Origin: Hedera helix | Taxonomy: Eukaryota > Streptophyta > Magnoliopsida > Apiales > Araliaceae | Direction: 5' to 3' | NCBI GenBank assembly: GCA_947179155.2 | Contig: OX359274.1 | Span: forward strand, 44,945,564-45,009,563 | Length of the DNA: 64,000 nucleotides | Shown here: positions 24,501 through 36,059 of the stretch, in pieces | Numbering within the stretch: the stretch's first letter is position 1 | Layout: the number at the start of each line of letters is the position of its first letter | Notes under the pieces: model-generated | Seen by the model: the letters and a program-made list of their open reading frames with translations, nothing else | Database searches by the model: none | Told to the model about the DNA's origin: nothing | Made by a program: the position numbers and the translations under genes

Positions 24501-27500
24501 TTACAGATTTGCCCTCAAAGTTTAATTTTCCTACAAAAATAAATATAAATTAATTAAAAATAATATAAAAATAATAAAAACACATAATAATAAATAAAAC
24601 ACCTAAAACACTAAACATAAATAAAAAGAGATATAAAAATACTATAAAATTACCTAAATTAACTAAAATCCTATAAAACCTATTAAAACCAAAATGAGTT
24701 AAATAATTAAACATTTAAGCATATAATAAATATAAAAACTAAGTATTAGGGAATAAAAATAGCATATAATTTGACCCTATCACTAATTGAGGAAGTGGTT
24801 ACACTTAATGCAGGATATGTGGATTAGGGTTGTCCTTACCTCATACTATTTGGTAATCGTAGTTTTTGATATTAAAGAACTCTTTTTGGAATGGATGTAT
24901 AGTTCAGTTAAGGCAGTGGCAATTTTTTGAACAGCACCTTTTCTTTTAAACTGAATAACAATGTTTGTGCAGAGAAAAATGGTAATGATAACAGAGTAAA
25001 ATATGAAGACATCACACTTTCTGCAGTAACAAAATTATTAGTTGAATTAATTAACTTATCAAAAATGTAAACATAAATTAACAGAGACGGGGCAAAAAGA
25101 TGGAAATGAAATAGGTTTGTAGTCAATACAGAATAGAATAGGAAAAGATTACTTATTATTAGTCCAGCACAGGCGGAGTGTTGTTCTTTTTAGCCTTATT
25201 TTCGCAAAGTCATTGCTGTTAGACGTGAAATAAACGGGCATATTCTTTCTAATTTGATGAAGGCCTAATAACAATATCTTATAGCACTTGACAAGAATCT
25301 CTGGTATCATGTATTTTGAAGTTAAGTAAAATAAGCCGGAAGGAACAAAACATCCTTAAACTGCTACAGCTAGTACTTATATGCTTTGCTAGTTTAACTA
25401 CCTAGATGCAAACCTTGGTTCATCACTCATGACCATGACTGGGTGTCCCTTGTCCCCCAAGAGAATAAATAGAGTACATCCTTTGTTCTGATCCCTTGAG
25501 AAAATATTCGTGTATGGGAGGATTAGCAGAAGTCGGAAAAGGCTGCTTTTGAATCTTTGATATTGCTTGCACCCCTTACATTTTGTAATTCTGGTATTCA
25601 TGATTTTATATTATTTATGTGAAACATGGTATTCATGATGCTGCCATTACCTTTTTCAGTTTTTCCTGATATGGGAAGAGGGCACCCTATTTATCGGACC
25701 TCTCATTCTCCTGTAATCGGAATATTAGATAAGCTGTGGGATTGTCTTCTTTGCTCATCCTTCTTAGCGTATGCCATATCTTTTCACTTCCATATAGTCA
25801 TTCTTGTTCCGTGGTTCAGCTGAATGATTCCCGTAAAACAACTTCTTCTTCTTTCTTTCTTTATACTTGGCTACTTTTCATACTTCCATTTCCACTTTTT
25901 CCCTAGCAGGCTAAGTTGCCTATTTGCCAAGTCCTTATCACCAGATATGTGGGGTGTTAGCAAGTGGGACATTGAATACTCTTATTGTTTATTCACTATC
26001 CCATTCAAGTCTTTAAAACTGTGGATTTAACATATTTGAGGAGTAGGTTCGCCTGTCTTCTTTAGAGGGATTTCAAGAACTAGACCTCTGGGTTCCTGTG
26101 ATTGTAAGTATACTATATACTAAGATTCTCTGAAATGCAGTTTTGTTGCAATTCTTTGGAGATTCTCTGGAGTGAGTTTCTTTGCAATTATTTGTGGCAT
26201 TTGGATTGAATGAAATTGTGAGTGTCTTTTGAAATCAAATACCTTTAATTTGGATCGGCAAGGGATCAAATATTTTTTCAGCGTACGTTTGGGCATCTGC
26301 AATATGATCCTTAAGAGGGCTTGGGCTTTCAGACAGTCGGGATTTGAAGGCTGTACTGGGCTTATTATGTGCAAAATAAATGAATTTTTTTCCATTGGCT
26401 TCCAAACCATATGCAAGTCTATCACTGTTTAATTATTTTGTTCTTGTAAAACTAACTTTTAGTATTTTCATTTAGGTTAAATATACTTGCCGAGATGCTT
26501 CGTTTTGGTGACCGTGAGTTTTATAAAGATTGGTGGAATGCAAAAACAGTGGAAGAGGTAGTTTTCATATGTTGTGAAATGTTAGGCTTTGTAAAAACAA
26601 ATTACCTTCATACATTGCTGTGTTTTGCTGCTCTCCTTTTTTTATTTTATGCATATCCTGCTTTGGCTGCTGTCATCAGTATTGGAGAATGTGGAATATG
26701 GTATGTCATACTCATCTCTCCTTTTTCTTCTTTAGTTATGCAATTGCATTGTTTTTCTATATATTGACTAATGAATGATTTAGCATATTTATGTCCTAAT
26801 ATCCGTCTTTGGGTCTGACCATAATTGTTCCTAATTGCAGCCTGTTCATAAATGGATGATCCGTCATGTATATTTTCCATGCTTAAGAAATGGTATTCCT
26901 AAGGTAATTGACCTTCCCTCTCAGATTTCAAGCAGGGTGTACTGCAATTTCCTCTTCTTTATTTGATAGTGAGCGGTTTCGTTCCCCGTTTGGGGTTTAT
27001 GAAGTTGTGATCATCCGTTGTTACCTGCTGATACAGGGAGTTGCTGTTGTAATTGCCTTCCTCATATCTGCCATATTTCATGAGGTATAGTCCAATCTTT
27101 CAATCTCTTTTTAAGTGTAGTAAAAACGGCATGATTTTGTCGTAGCAGCAATTCTTAAAGCCAAAGCACATGCTGCACTTTGGAGTTCTATCATGTTTAT
27201 AATAGGTTGTGTTGCTCTAGCCCTGAAAAATCTGCTCTATATGACTTCGGATAGTAAAAGACATATGAATACCTTCATTGATATTCTGCAGCTATGCATT
27301 GCTGTTCCTTGCCACATATTCAAGTTTTGGGCTTTTATAGGAATTATGTTTCAGGTACTATTCTCCAACACTAGTACATGTTAATCTGAATATTACTCAT
27401 GGGAATGAGTATTCATATATGAAGTGTAGCATATGTTTCCAGTAAATGTTACTTTTTCAAGAGGGTTTTTGTGGTTTCCTGCATTCTGCTTCACCTACAC

Positions 27501-28972
27501 GATTTCTGGAAGGACATAAATCTCATCTGTAGTTTCTACAGGGGTTGGCAGTAGTTAGCAAAATTGATATGCGTACTAAAGGTTTCATGTGTGCCTTTGT
27601 TTTACTTTGATCAGGTTCCGCTGGTCTTGATCACAAAGTACGTGCAAGAAAAGTTCAGGAATTCCATGGTATGGCTTTCTTTCCTAAATCAGTGCGGAGC
27701 TTCTATTACTTCATGAACTCTAGAGTTAAAAATATTAGGCAAGTTTTGCTGAGATAGTTGTCTGGCTCATTGTAGTTTGCAGATAGAACACAGCTAAAAA
27801 TCATAACTATGACATCTGCAACCCAACTCGATGTTACCATGGAACTGGAACTCTTGCTACCCTGAGTTCCACAAACTGGCCGGGTACTACCATTCCGAGT
27901 TGTGGTACAAAAACTTAGATGTCTTGTGCATAGGCAGCTTTCCTTGTACCCATTTCCGTTTCGCGCTCCCAGTTGTTCCACATTATATAATATTCTGGGA
28001 AGTTCCTTTGAGTATCAGTTTCCTCCCAAATTCCAAATCAAAACAATATGTAGCACGGTAAACCCAGAATAAACTTTAAACTGAATCAAGTGCTTAGAAA
28101 TATTGAGTGAAGAAAAAAAAATCAGTTTAGATTCATTTATGGTACGAGAACATGTTAGTGAAACCGTTTATTGTTTTATTGATACTTTCAAAATGAGCTA
28201 GGATGTTGGAGTCAAGTGGTTGCTGAAGAGTGAAAGATTAGTACAATGTTTGAACATTAGATTGATGATTTCCCCTGTTGTCGCGCTCCTCAGTGGACAG
28301 TGGTTAAGATGCTACTCTATGCTAACACCTACGTACGGATGTGGACAGTGGTTAAGATGCTACTCTATGCTAACACCTACGTACGGATTTCTTTAACCGG
28401 GTTTCCCCTCCTACCATTTTTTAGAATCTTGAAGGAAAATACTTTTCCTAAACTATTATTTGAAAAAGAGAACATATTGAGAAAAGTTGCATGAGGCTGG
28501 GATCTATGCAGACCTTAATATTAGGGGGAAAAGTCAACAAAGTAATACTAGTTTTTTTAAGGATAAAGGGAGTACTAGTATTCCTTGCAATAATGATAAA
28601 GTAAAATTTAGGCTGGAAGAGAAGACATATCGAAGCTGCATGTGTTGGCAGGACATGTCTGAATTATACATTTAAGTTTCACGTCCTCTTCATTAAGTGA
28701 AATGCTAAAATACTATATGGCTCAATTTACGTCACTGGCTTGTCTACTTCAGTAACTGGCCCTGTACTCAAACTTTACCTTCCTCTCTCAAATCCGTCTA
28801 CTAGTTGAGACTAACATGCATTGCTGCTGTACTAAAAGTTTTGCTTTTGTCCTAAATTTTATGTCAGGTGGGGAATATGATATTTTGGTGCTTTTTCAGC
28901 ATTTATGGTCAGCCTATGTGTGTACTACTTTACTACCATGACTTGATGAACCGAAAAGTAAACGCTGGATGA
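15571..28972 (+). CDS. DGAT1: Diacylglycerol O-acyltransferase 1 (MBOAT family)
   Basis: Sixteen exons keep phase and give 507 aa: 15571-15897, 17417-17497, 17715-17788, 17972-18047, 19361-19428, 20545-20668, 21296-21394, 22605-22706, 22815-22951, 26476-26557, 26680-26700, 26841-26903, 27037-27084, 27292-27354, 27615-27668, 28868-28972 (TGA at 28970). The enzyme makes triacylglycerol from diacylglycerol and acyl-CoA in the ER membrane. Residues 1-109 are hydrophilic and variable; multiple membrane segments follow. The hallmark motif FYKDWWN is at 378-384, YWRMWNM at 391-397 and the conserved MBOAT active-site histidine at 433 (AIFHELCIAVPC). The end is LLYYHDLMNRKVNAG. Size and 16-exon layout match plant DGAT1. 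Exon 11 is a 21-nt microexon. Intron 4 has a GC donor (CAG|GCAAGTGG); the other introns are GT-AG. The ATG at 15571 is preferred because it begins the conserved-type MAILGSP leader after stops in frame. Confidence 0.96.
18240..18640. mobile_element. TIR element in DGAT1 intron 4
   Basis: GGCTTAAAAGCATTTT near 18247 and its reverse complement AAAATGCTTTTAAGCC near 18610-18625 form perfect 16-bp inverted ends around about 380 bp with no ORF. The interior includes a segment slightly richer in GC (GACGCAGTTGACTG). Structure fits a MITE; target-site duplications are not clear by eye. Confidence 0.7.
19700..20190 (+). mobile_element. Probable LINE tail fragment in DGAT1 intron 5
   Basis: The 3' part (TTGGAGGACATTTTTCCC near 20107, then TTCTCTTTTTTATCTAAAAATAG near 20160-20182) matches the tail of the LINE-like fragment in the TRB intron at about 2382-2430. 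The upstream ORF-like stretch (19770-20090) shows no domain I recognise. Intron 5 is otherwise ordinary. Confidence 0.35.
23226..24782. mobile_element. Non-coding 1.55-kb element in DGAT1 intron 9
   Basis: The block starts near TGTGATGTCGCAAGCACCC and ends near TTTGACCCTATCA, giving TG...CA ends, and is compositionally unlike the intron on either side. It contains GTCGATCCCACAGAG, a motif I associate with non-coding plant LTR-type repeats, then a long AT-rich body. A GC-rich core at 24230-24440 has CGCGCATTGCGCG three times (24279, 24350, 24411) alternating with the palindrome AAACGACGTCGTTT twice (24304, 24375). Target duplications are not convincing (CTATTTGG versus CTAATTGA). It is most likely a solo LTR or non-autonomous element. 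The element accounts for much of this 3.5-kb intron. Confidence 0.55.
28293..28388. repeat. Perfect 48-bp tandem duplication in DGAT1 intron 15
   Basis: Units 28293-28340 and 28341-28388 are identical, each starting GTGGACAGTGG and ending CCTACGTACGGAT. The lack of any substitution suggests a recent event. Confidence 0.97.
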
Positions 28973-30046
28973 ATTCATCCGGGAAACATCGAGGAACTCC
29001 GGCGGATGTGAATCGATCAATTACATCTCTGATATGGCGCAGCACTGCTCCGAATATTCCACATCGATTTACCGTGCTGCTGTTGGAGATATATCTACCT
29101 ACCCTTACCCCCTACATCTTTCTTACGAGCTGAAACCTTGTTTGTTCAAATTTTGTACACGAGCAATTTTGTTTCAAAGCTTCAATGCACCTCAATTGAT
29201 AAAATATTGTTAGTGAAAATATTGTAAATTATAGTTTCTTTTTATGTGCGCGCTAGCTTGAAATCTCATCTCTCTCTAATGCCAACAAGTAGACTCATGT
29301 TTTGGGACATTAGGCGAAGACTCCAAGCAAATAACAAAAGCAACAAAGGCCAGAAAATAGACGGGCGTTACTTGCTGTCCTGTCGTTTTCCACGTGATTT
29401 TCATGCAGATAAAAGGACGATGTTCAATTGGTGTAAAGTATAAAACAAGCTTCTGAGTGAACTCCAAATATTCAAGGTACCCAAGTATTAAAATAAAAAA
29501 ATAAAAATCCCCCGAGATTCAAATATAGAGCACCCAATATTCGTTTTCGAGACAATAAAATAAAATAATTACAGAGAGGTGAAGATCAAGTACTGTTTCA
29601 TCTTTTTAAAATATGAATGTATTTCAAATCAAAATGTAATCCTGAATGATGCCAAACAGCAATCTCTCGTATCTACCGAACCTAGCAATTGTTGATGAAA
29701 GTTCAAAAGTATCTTGCACAGTGAAAATCATTACAACGGCCAATTTACAATTCCCGAATGACTAATTAGAGCACTATCGAAATGTCTGAAATTTAAGTCT
29801 ATACGTGAACACAAGGGGGCGTTTAGCTTTATACAGAGGGGCTTGTTTTGTTTGGGCAGACTGGCTTGGACCTGTTCTCTTCTTTCTACCGAAGGAGCTT
29901 TGAGAGCGCACATATACAAACTAAGAATCACTTACTTTTCTAAAACAGTTTCTTGAGAACTTAAAACTCCAATTATGGATCATTCTAACTGATGCCAGCA
30001 CAAGAATATGTAGCTTAAAGGTGGTGCTTATTCAGTAGCTATCCCT
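28973..30046. other. Convergent intergenic region between DGAT1 and CKL
   Basis: About 1.07 kb holding the 3' UTRs of the two convergent genes. Only short ORFs without domains are present. AATAAAA-like signals occur in the AT-rich parts (for example about 29488-29505). Overlapping 3' transcripts are possible but not shown. Confidence 0.6.
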
Positions 30047-33000
30047 CTATTCTTCATCAAAATGCAAACTGTTGATGCCTTTGATTGTGGTTTCGTAGTT
30101 CTTTATGCCTGAATTCTTTTTTCCCGATGAAGCATGCTTTAGATCTGAGGACCCACCAAGTGGTGAACTTCTTTGTCCACCTGAGATTTGCATCATTACA
30201 GGACTTGCATCAGTGGTGCGAGAACGTGCAGGATCAGACTCATTCCCCAAAGCAAATGTTTCACGGCTACTACTAGGGACAGCAGATCGCCTCAACGATC
30301 TACTTGATCGACCCAAAAAGGTGGAGGTTGACAACTGCAAATTTAAGAATAACGTGCATTATAAGATTTAGCATGCATTATGTTGGAGTATAGTACTGAT
30401 GCTTATATAGCGCACATTAATATCAGTCGATCTAACATCTAAAATACACAACTAAAAAAATTTAAGAAAAAACATGCTGCTTTAATTTTTCCAGTAATAA
30501 TCGATAGTATTGCTACTCATGTTGCCAAACCCTGATTAGACAAGGCTAAACGATTGCTCACATTGTCTACAATCAATGGCCGACTTTGCCTCGCAGGGAC
30601 ACTAAAGTTGCAATATGCTTTTGTTTCTAGTAGTAATAATCCTAAACTTATAGGTACCATACTAATTATTTAACATAAAAAACACAATACCCATAATATG
30701 GACATCAGAATAGCACTCCCTTTGTCCAGAGAAGATAAGTCCTACTTTTTGTCGACTCTCTTTTAGAAATATTAAGGTTTGAATAAAGGTACAATTAGAC
30801 AATCTTTCAGTATTTTTTTTTAACATTAAATATTAAAGAGTAAAATACTAGAAATTGTTACTGGGGAAAAAGTATACCAGTGTGTCCCATTCAAACCTCA
30901 ATTATAAGAAGAAAAAAAATCAACAAAAGGCAGGACTCCCTTTTATGGACAAAGATAGTACATGATTTTATTCTAAAGAAAAAGACAAACCAAGATCAAT
31001 AATAGTACAACAGAATATAAAACAAATACTCAATGAATCATCTATATCTACACACTTGGAAATTCAAGGCACCATCCAAATACAACATAAATCCACAAAC
31101 TCCAAAGGAAAGCTGGTGCCAAATTTAAAACTGCTACCTAAAAGATGAATAGGAATCATACAACTTACCATAGCATCTTTGCTCGTTGAATCATTTCCAA
31201 CAAGACTCTTCTGCTTAGATAAACTTCCTGTATTTATACCTTGTCCGGAACTTCTTCTATGAGAAGGATCAATTGAAGACAAACCTGCTTGTCTCACTTC
31301 TTCACCTGCTATAAGGTTTAACATTAGATAATGTTTTATTTTGATGAGCATACATTTCGGAGTTCAGACAGTATTAACTTTAAGAATAGGCCATAAGACC
31401 TCAAAGGAGCGACAAGAGAGCGTAGCAAAAAGGATTCTTTCAAATGACATTGAAAGGAAAAGGAAAAATCTAGTTTTAAAAAAATAAAAGAGTTATGCCT
31501 TGAAAGCAAACACAACAAGGGAGGAAAACCCACCTACCCTTGGCATTTGATATTCATTTTTAACCTGTTGTTAGGTTGACTTGGAAGAACATATGGTTCC
31601 ATTCAATACAGTTTACTTTACATGATAGTCGTCAAAACCAAATTCGTTTATTTCCATTCCAAAAGGAAATTATATCAACTCTCATCCTCAAAGAAGAGGA
31701 TTGAGTGGGATCTACCAAATAAAAAACTGTGTAATTATTACTGATTTACTACTTTTCTTAAAGAGGTCCTCTAATTAGTAACGCTTACTTCCTCTACCTA
31801 TAACTATTGCCGACGTTGTGATAATATAATCACCATACCAAGCAAATAGTAATTACAGAATAATTTGCAGATAGAAATCATCTAAAAACCAAATACTTTA
31901 CATCAAAGGTGTAATGCAGTACTCTACCTGACTGTCGGTCAACATTGGGTATAGCAGGGGGCATTCCAGAACTCAGCCCAGCACTCGGCCCCTAACAGAG
32001 ACAACTATCATTTAGTACATAACCGCATAGGATCAACTGAAAGAAACTATTATTACACCGCTTACAACAGCCTGCGATGGAGGCGCAGCCATCTGTGACT
32101 GCTGATACTTCAATATGGTCCAATCAAAAACATAATCAAACTGGAAGCCTGCAACCAAAGTTGACAATATATCATATTATGTATCACTGTTGCACCTTTC
32201 TTTCAAAAGCTAGAAAGCAGGCAGAGCACAAAATTTCAATCATTCATAATGAATTCATTAAGCAAATATATTCAGACCTTCCCGGATAAAGAGTTCACGG
32301 AATATTCTCTTCAAGTAAGAATAATCAGGCTTATCCTCAAAACGCAATGAACGACAGTAATGGAAGTAGGAAGAGAATTCTGTCGGATAGCCCCTACACA
32401 ACACCTGAAAAAGCAAGTATATTCACCACTCATGCTCTGATTGAGCCAATTGCAAACGACAGCCAAAGTGAAGTTTGGGATTACATTACCTCGATAGATG
32501 TGGACACTTTTCTTTCGCTAATTTTCTCATACTTCTGTTTCTTATTTCCTGCTTTCAGTCCCTGCCAAGGAAGACTAAACATATAATAGATAGATTTAAT
32601 AAGACATTTTCAAAAGATATTAGAAAAAAATCAAAAAATATTGTATGCGAAAACATTACCTCCCTCTGAGAAAGTACACAAGGACATATCCTAGAGATTC
32701 CAGGTCATCCCTCCTGCTCTGTTCTATACAGTTACAAAAATAAAAATAAAAATAGATTATATTTGTGAAATGGAAGTAATCATCAACTAAACAGACTGAA
32801 GTAATCAGTAGATAATGCAACATAAGCAACGCATACCAATACCAAGGTGGGTGTTCATACTAGCATATCTTGCAGTTCCAGTCAAGTTTTTATTCTCCCT
32901 GCAATTCCATGAACACAAGTAATGTCGAGCATTTTCATGGAAAACGTCATAAAAATAAATAGAAGACGAATATAACACTAGAAAAGATCATCGAAAAGTT

Positions 33001-36000
33001 ATCTACTAAAACAATCAAAATAGACAGGAGAAAAAGCACGCTGCCGAAATGAGACTGTTAAATAAATGCACCAATACTTTTTTTGCAAGGGTTGCTCAAT
33101 TGGAAATGTGATCCAAAAAACAGATAGATTTAAATGAACTGTGTAATTCCAGGATTGATATTGAATGCGTAATAATCACACATAGATATACATGTTCAAT
33201 AGTTTGTGTAGCCATAAATCCTATTGCTTCCTCTTCTTTTCAGTATTTTCTTCAAATGGATACATATACAACATAATATTTAGCAAAAAAACATTATCTT
33301 AGGAGTTGGAGAGAAAAGGGGCGAAAGAAAAAAAAAGAAAGGATGATGATTAACATTAACAAAGTTTTAAAAGCTAATACAAAAAAGTAATTCACTAGAT
33401 TGGGCTCAATTATTCCTCGAGAGTTGAGACATCTACTATATACCTTGTCCGGGTGGTAGCATTACACCGTTTAGCATCTTGCCATAATTGTTTCATACGG
33501 AAGTGTGTGAATAAATAAAGCTACCATTTTCAGGAAGTTTGGTGATTGAATTTCAGCATAAGAAATCATGCCCCGTATAACTCTTGCAAGATAATCAAAC
33601 ATTTTTTTGTGTAAAGAAAATAGTGTCCCATCCAACAATAAAGCAGGTACACATCAAAGCATAGCAAAATGTGTCCATGCATTGAAGTATTTATGTCAGC
33701 CAACAAAAAAATTAATGCTCATTTACCTATAAGGTATGTGTTGGTGGGTTGAAGTATCTCTATATTTCTTTGCCAGACCGAAGTCTATGATGTAAACCTG
33801 CATTAAAAGTAAAAGGAAACATGAGCTCACCACATTCTTGTCAGAAAAAAAATCTACTAAACACATTTAGTAATAACCAAAAACCTGATTTGCACGTCGT
33901 CCTAAACCCATAAGAAAATTATCCGGCTTAATATCTCGGTGTAGAAATGATTTGGAATGAACAAATTCTACACGATTGATCTGCAACAAAAATCAAGATG
34001 GCATATAACAACAAAACTTAAAAAGTAAATAAATGCAACAATACTGTACATTTAATATATATTAAAACATATTGTATATCAAGGAACTTGCCATTTGATC
34101 TGCAAGCATGAGAACCGTCTTCAAGGAAAGTTTTCTACTGCAAAAATTAAACAAATCTTCGAGACTTGGTCCAAGTAAATCCATCACTAGAACATTATAT
34201 TCTCCCTCCACTCCGAACCATCTCACATTTGGAATTCCAGCTGCAACAGTTAGAAAGTATTATTGTTAAAGCCATAAATAAGATACTGAGATAAAGAATT
34301 CAAATTGAGCAACTAAAAGGAAAGTGAGCAAAAGAGAGTAAGCCATTACTTCCTCCCTGTAGAATTCTGTATAATTTTGACTCATACATCAACTGAGGAT
34401 GCTTTGTCTTAACATTTTCCTGTGTATACGAGATAAAATATCAGCACCATAACTTCTATAGGAAGGGATTGCTTCCAGTAAGCTCTTAACACAATACAAA
34501 ATCAGGTTAAAGAACTATATAGATAACATAATTAAAATGAAACTTAGATCAGGAATAAAATGTAGGCATGTCAATGGATCACTTGATGCTACAATACAGT
34601 ATACCGATAAACCGTAACACAATTATTTTGCAGTCCAGAGTGATTCAAATCACTTTCACATCTGCTATTTCGAGATCAAATTACAAAGTTTATTACAAAA
34701 AAAATTGATCAGACAGAGGTAATGGACTTTTCTGTTATTTGATAGAGACAAACAGGGAGATTAAGTAAGAGTGGACTGCCAAAGCCTATGGCCTAAGGAG
34801 CTCTTGCCTCCCAAAAATTGCAGATTATAAGAAGAAAAGAGCTAGTAGATAGCTAATATTGTTATGGCCAATTTAGTTTATAGACCAAATAAATACCTCC
34901 TGCAGCCCTCCCCCTATCCTTTGCAGTGGAAAGGAATATCATGCAGTATAAATTAGAAACAAAGATTATTAATATGCTCCATATCATGTGGCTTAGATCT
35001 TTTCCTGTAAGATGTTCTCATGTAAAAGATAAAACTAAAAATGAGACACAGCTTTTTACTCTAAGATGAAAGTTTAACACTTTCTGTATGTGTTAAATAA
35101 TGTTCAACGCCAAGAAATTAGCATTTACAGCAACTTAAAGAAATTTTTGGTATAAAAGAATATAAGCAGAACCATGTTTTGATGTGAGAGACATGTCTAT
35201 AAATTGAACTATACACAATGTGCCATCCACCCATAAAAATTGAATATTCAGCTAGTTTCTTAGTATATTTCAGCTTATAGAAATTAATATCCATTATCCA
35301 TCAAATTAAATAAAATGAAATCACCATACTAAACTCACTTCAAAGCATATAGCTAACTAACCATTGAGCCAAAAATACTAATATCTCCAGTCAATAACTT
35401 ATAATAAAATCAAAACTTTAACATCAGGTAATTTTTAATCTAACAAAAAAACTAGCTTTGAAGTTTGAAGCAGTTGTAAATCACTAAATCATCTAAGTCA
35501 GAGTTAGCTGCCTATAAACTAAGCATATTCAAGAAAGTAAATAATAGAACTCCCAGTGCATCTTCAAGTTCTTTTATCAAGAAGCAAACCTTTAGCTCAT
35601 CCAATCACAAAACAACTCAGCATGATAATACTTATAAAACCAAGGGTTTAGATAGTGTCTCGTGTTGGTAACAAGTTCCGTCTTGGTAGCAAGATCAGAG
35701 CGTGGATGGTTTGGGAAATTTTTTATTGGTTTACTATATTGTTATTCTTTCATGTTTGTGCTTTTTGTTGGTCGCGTATAATTTCATTAATCGAACACTT
35801 ATTTCATAAAGATTACACCAACAAAATTCACAAATTCCCATGAGCAAAATACTCACAAGCTTAATTGCAACTTCCTCATTAATCTGAATATTAGTACCTG
35901 CAAAACAAAGGCTCAATTAATCAAATTCTAAATTACGAACCAACAAAAAACACGAAAAAAGAACGAATCAAAAGTTCGCAAACCAAGATAGATCTCTCCA

Positions 36001-36059
36001 AAGGATCCACTGCCTATCTTGCGACCCAGACGGAACTTATTGCCGATACGAGGCTCCAT
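30047..36059 (-). CDS. CKL: Casein kinase 1-like Ser/Thr kinase
   Basis: Fourteen exons on the minus strand keep phase and give 470 aa: 36059-35984, 35897-35857, 34419-34350, 34240-34092, 33980-33885, 33797-33727, 32898-32837, 32723-32660, 32574-32490, 32404-32278, 32148-32066, 31991-31928, 31305-31169, 30334-30047 (TAG). The kinase domain is near the N-terminus: Gly loop GSGSFGEIYLG (16-26), Lys38, HRD with Asp128, DFG with Asp149, and the CK1-specific LLGPSLEDLF. A basic stretch GNKKQKYEK resembles the CK1 nuclear-localisation segment. The C-terminal 170 residues are Ser/Arg-rich, variable and probably regulatory. CKL proteins phosphorylate pre-acidified Ser/Thr sites in processes including light, hormone and microtubule control; the substrate here cannot be told. 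Intron 4 has a GC donor (ATG|GCAAGTT). Intron 1 carries an inverted decayed copy of exon 1. Confidence 0.95.
35651..35735 (+). pseudogene. Inverted decayed copy of CKL exon 1 inside CKL intron 2
   Basis: On the strand opposite to CKL, translation from 35655 gives VSRVGNKFRLGSKI, matching the CKL N-terminus MEPRIGNKFRLGRKI. Nucleotide similarity covers about 75-80 bp at roughly 75% by eye, including AAGTTCCGTCT and GCAAGAT. A one-base gain after GCAAGAT shifts the frame, so the glycine loop is lost and no kinase can be made. It lies about 250 bp from the true exon 1 in reverse orientation, in the intron between coding exons 2 and 3. It could derive from exon 1 of this gene or of a paralogue. 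Confidence 0.75.
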
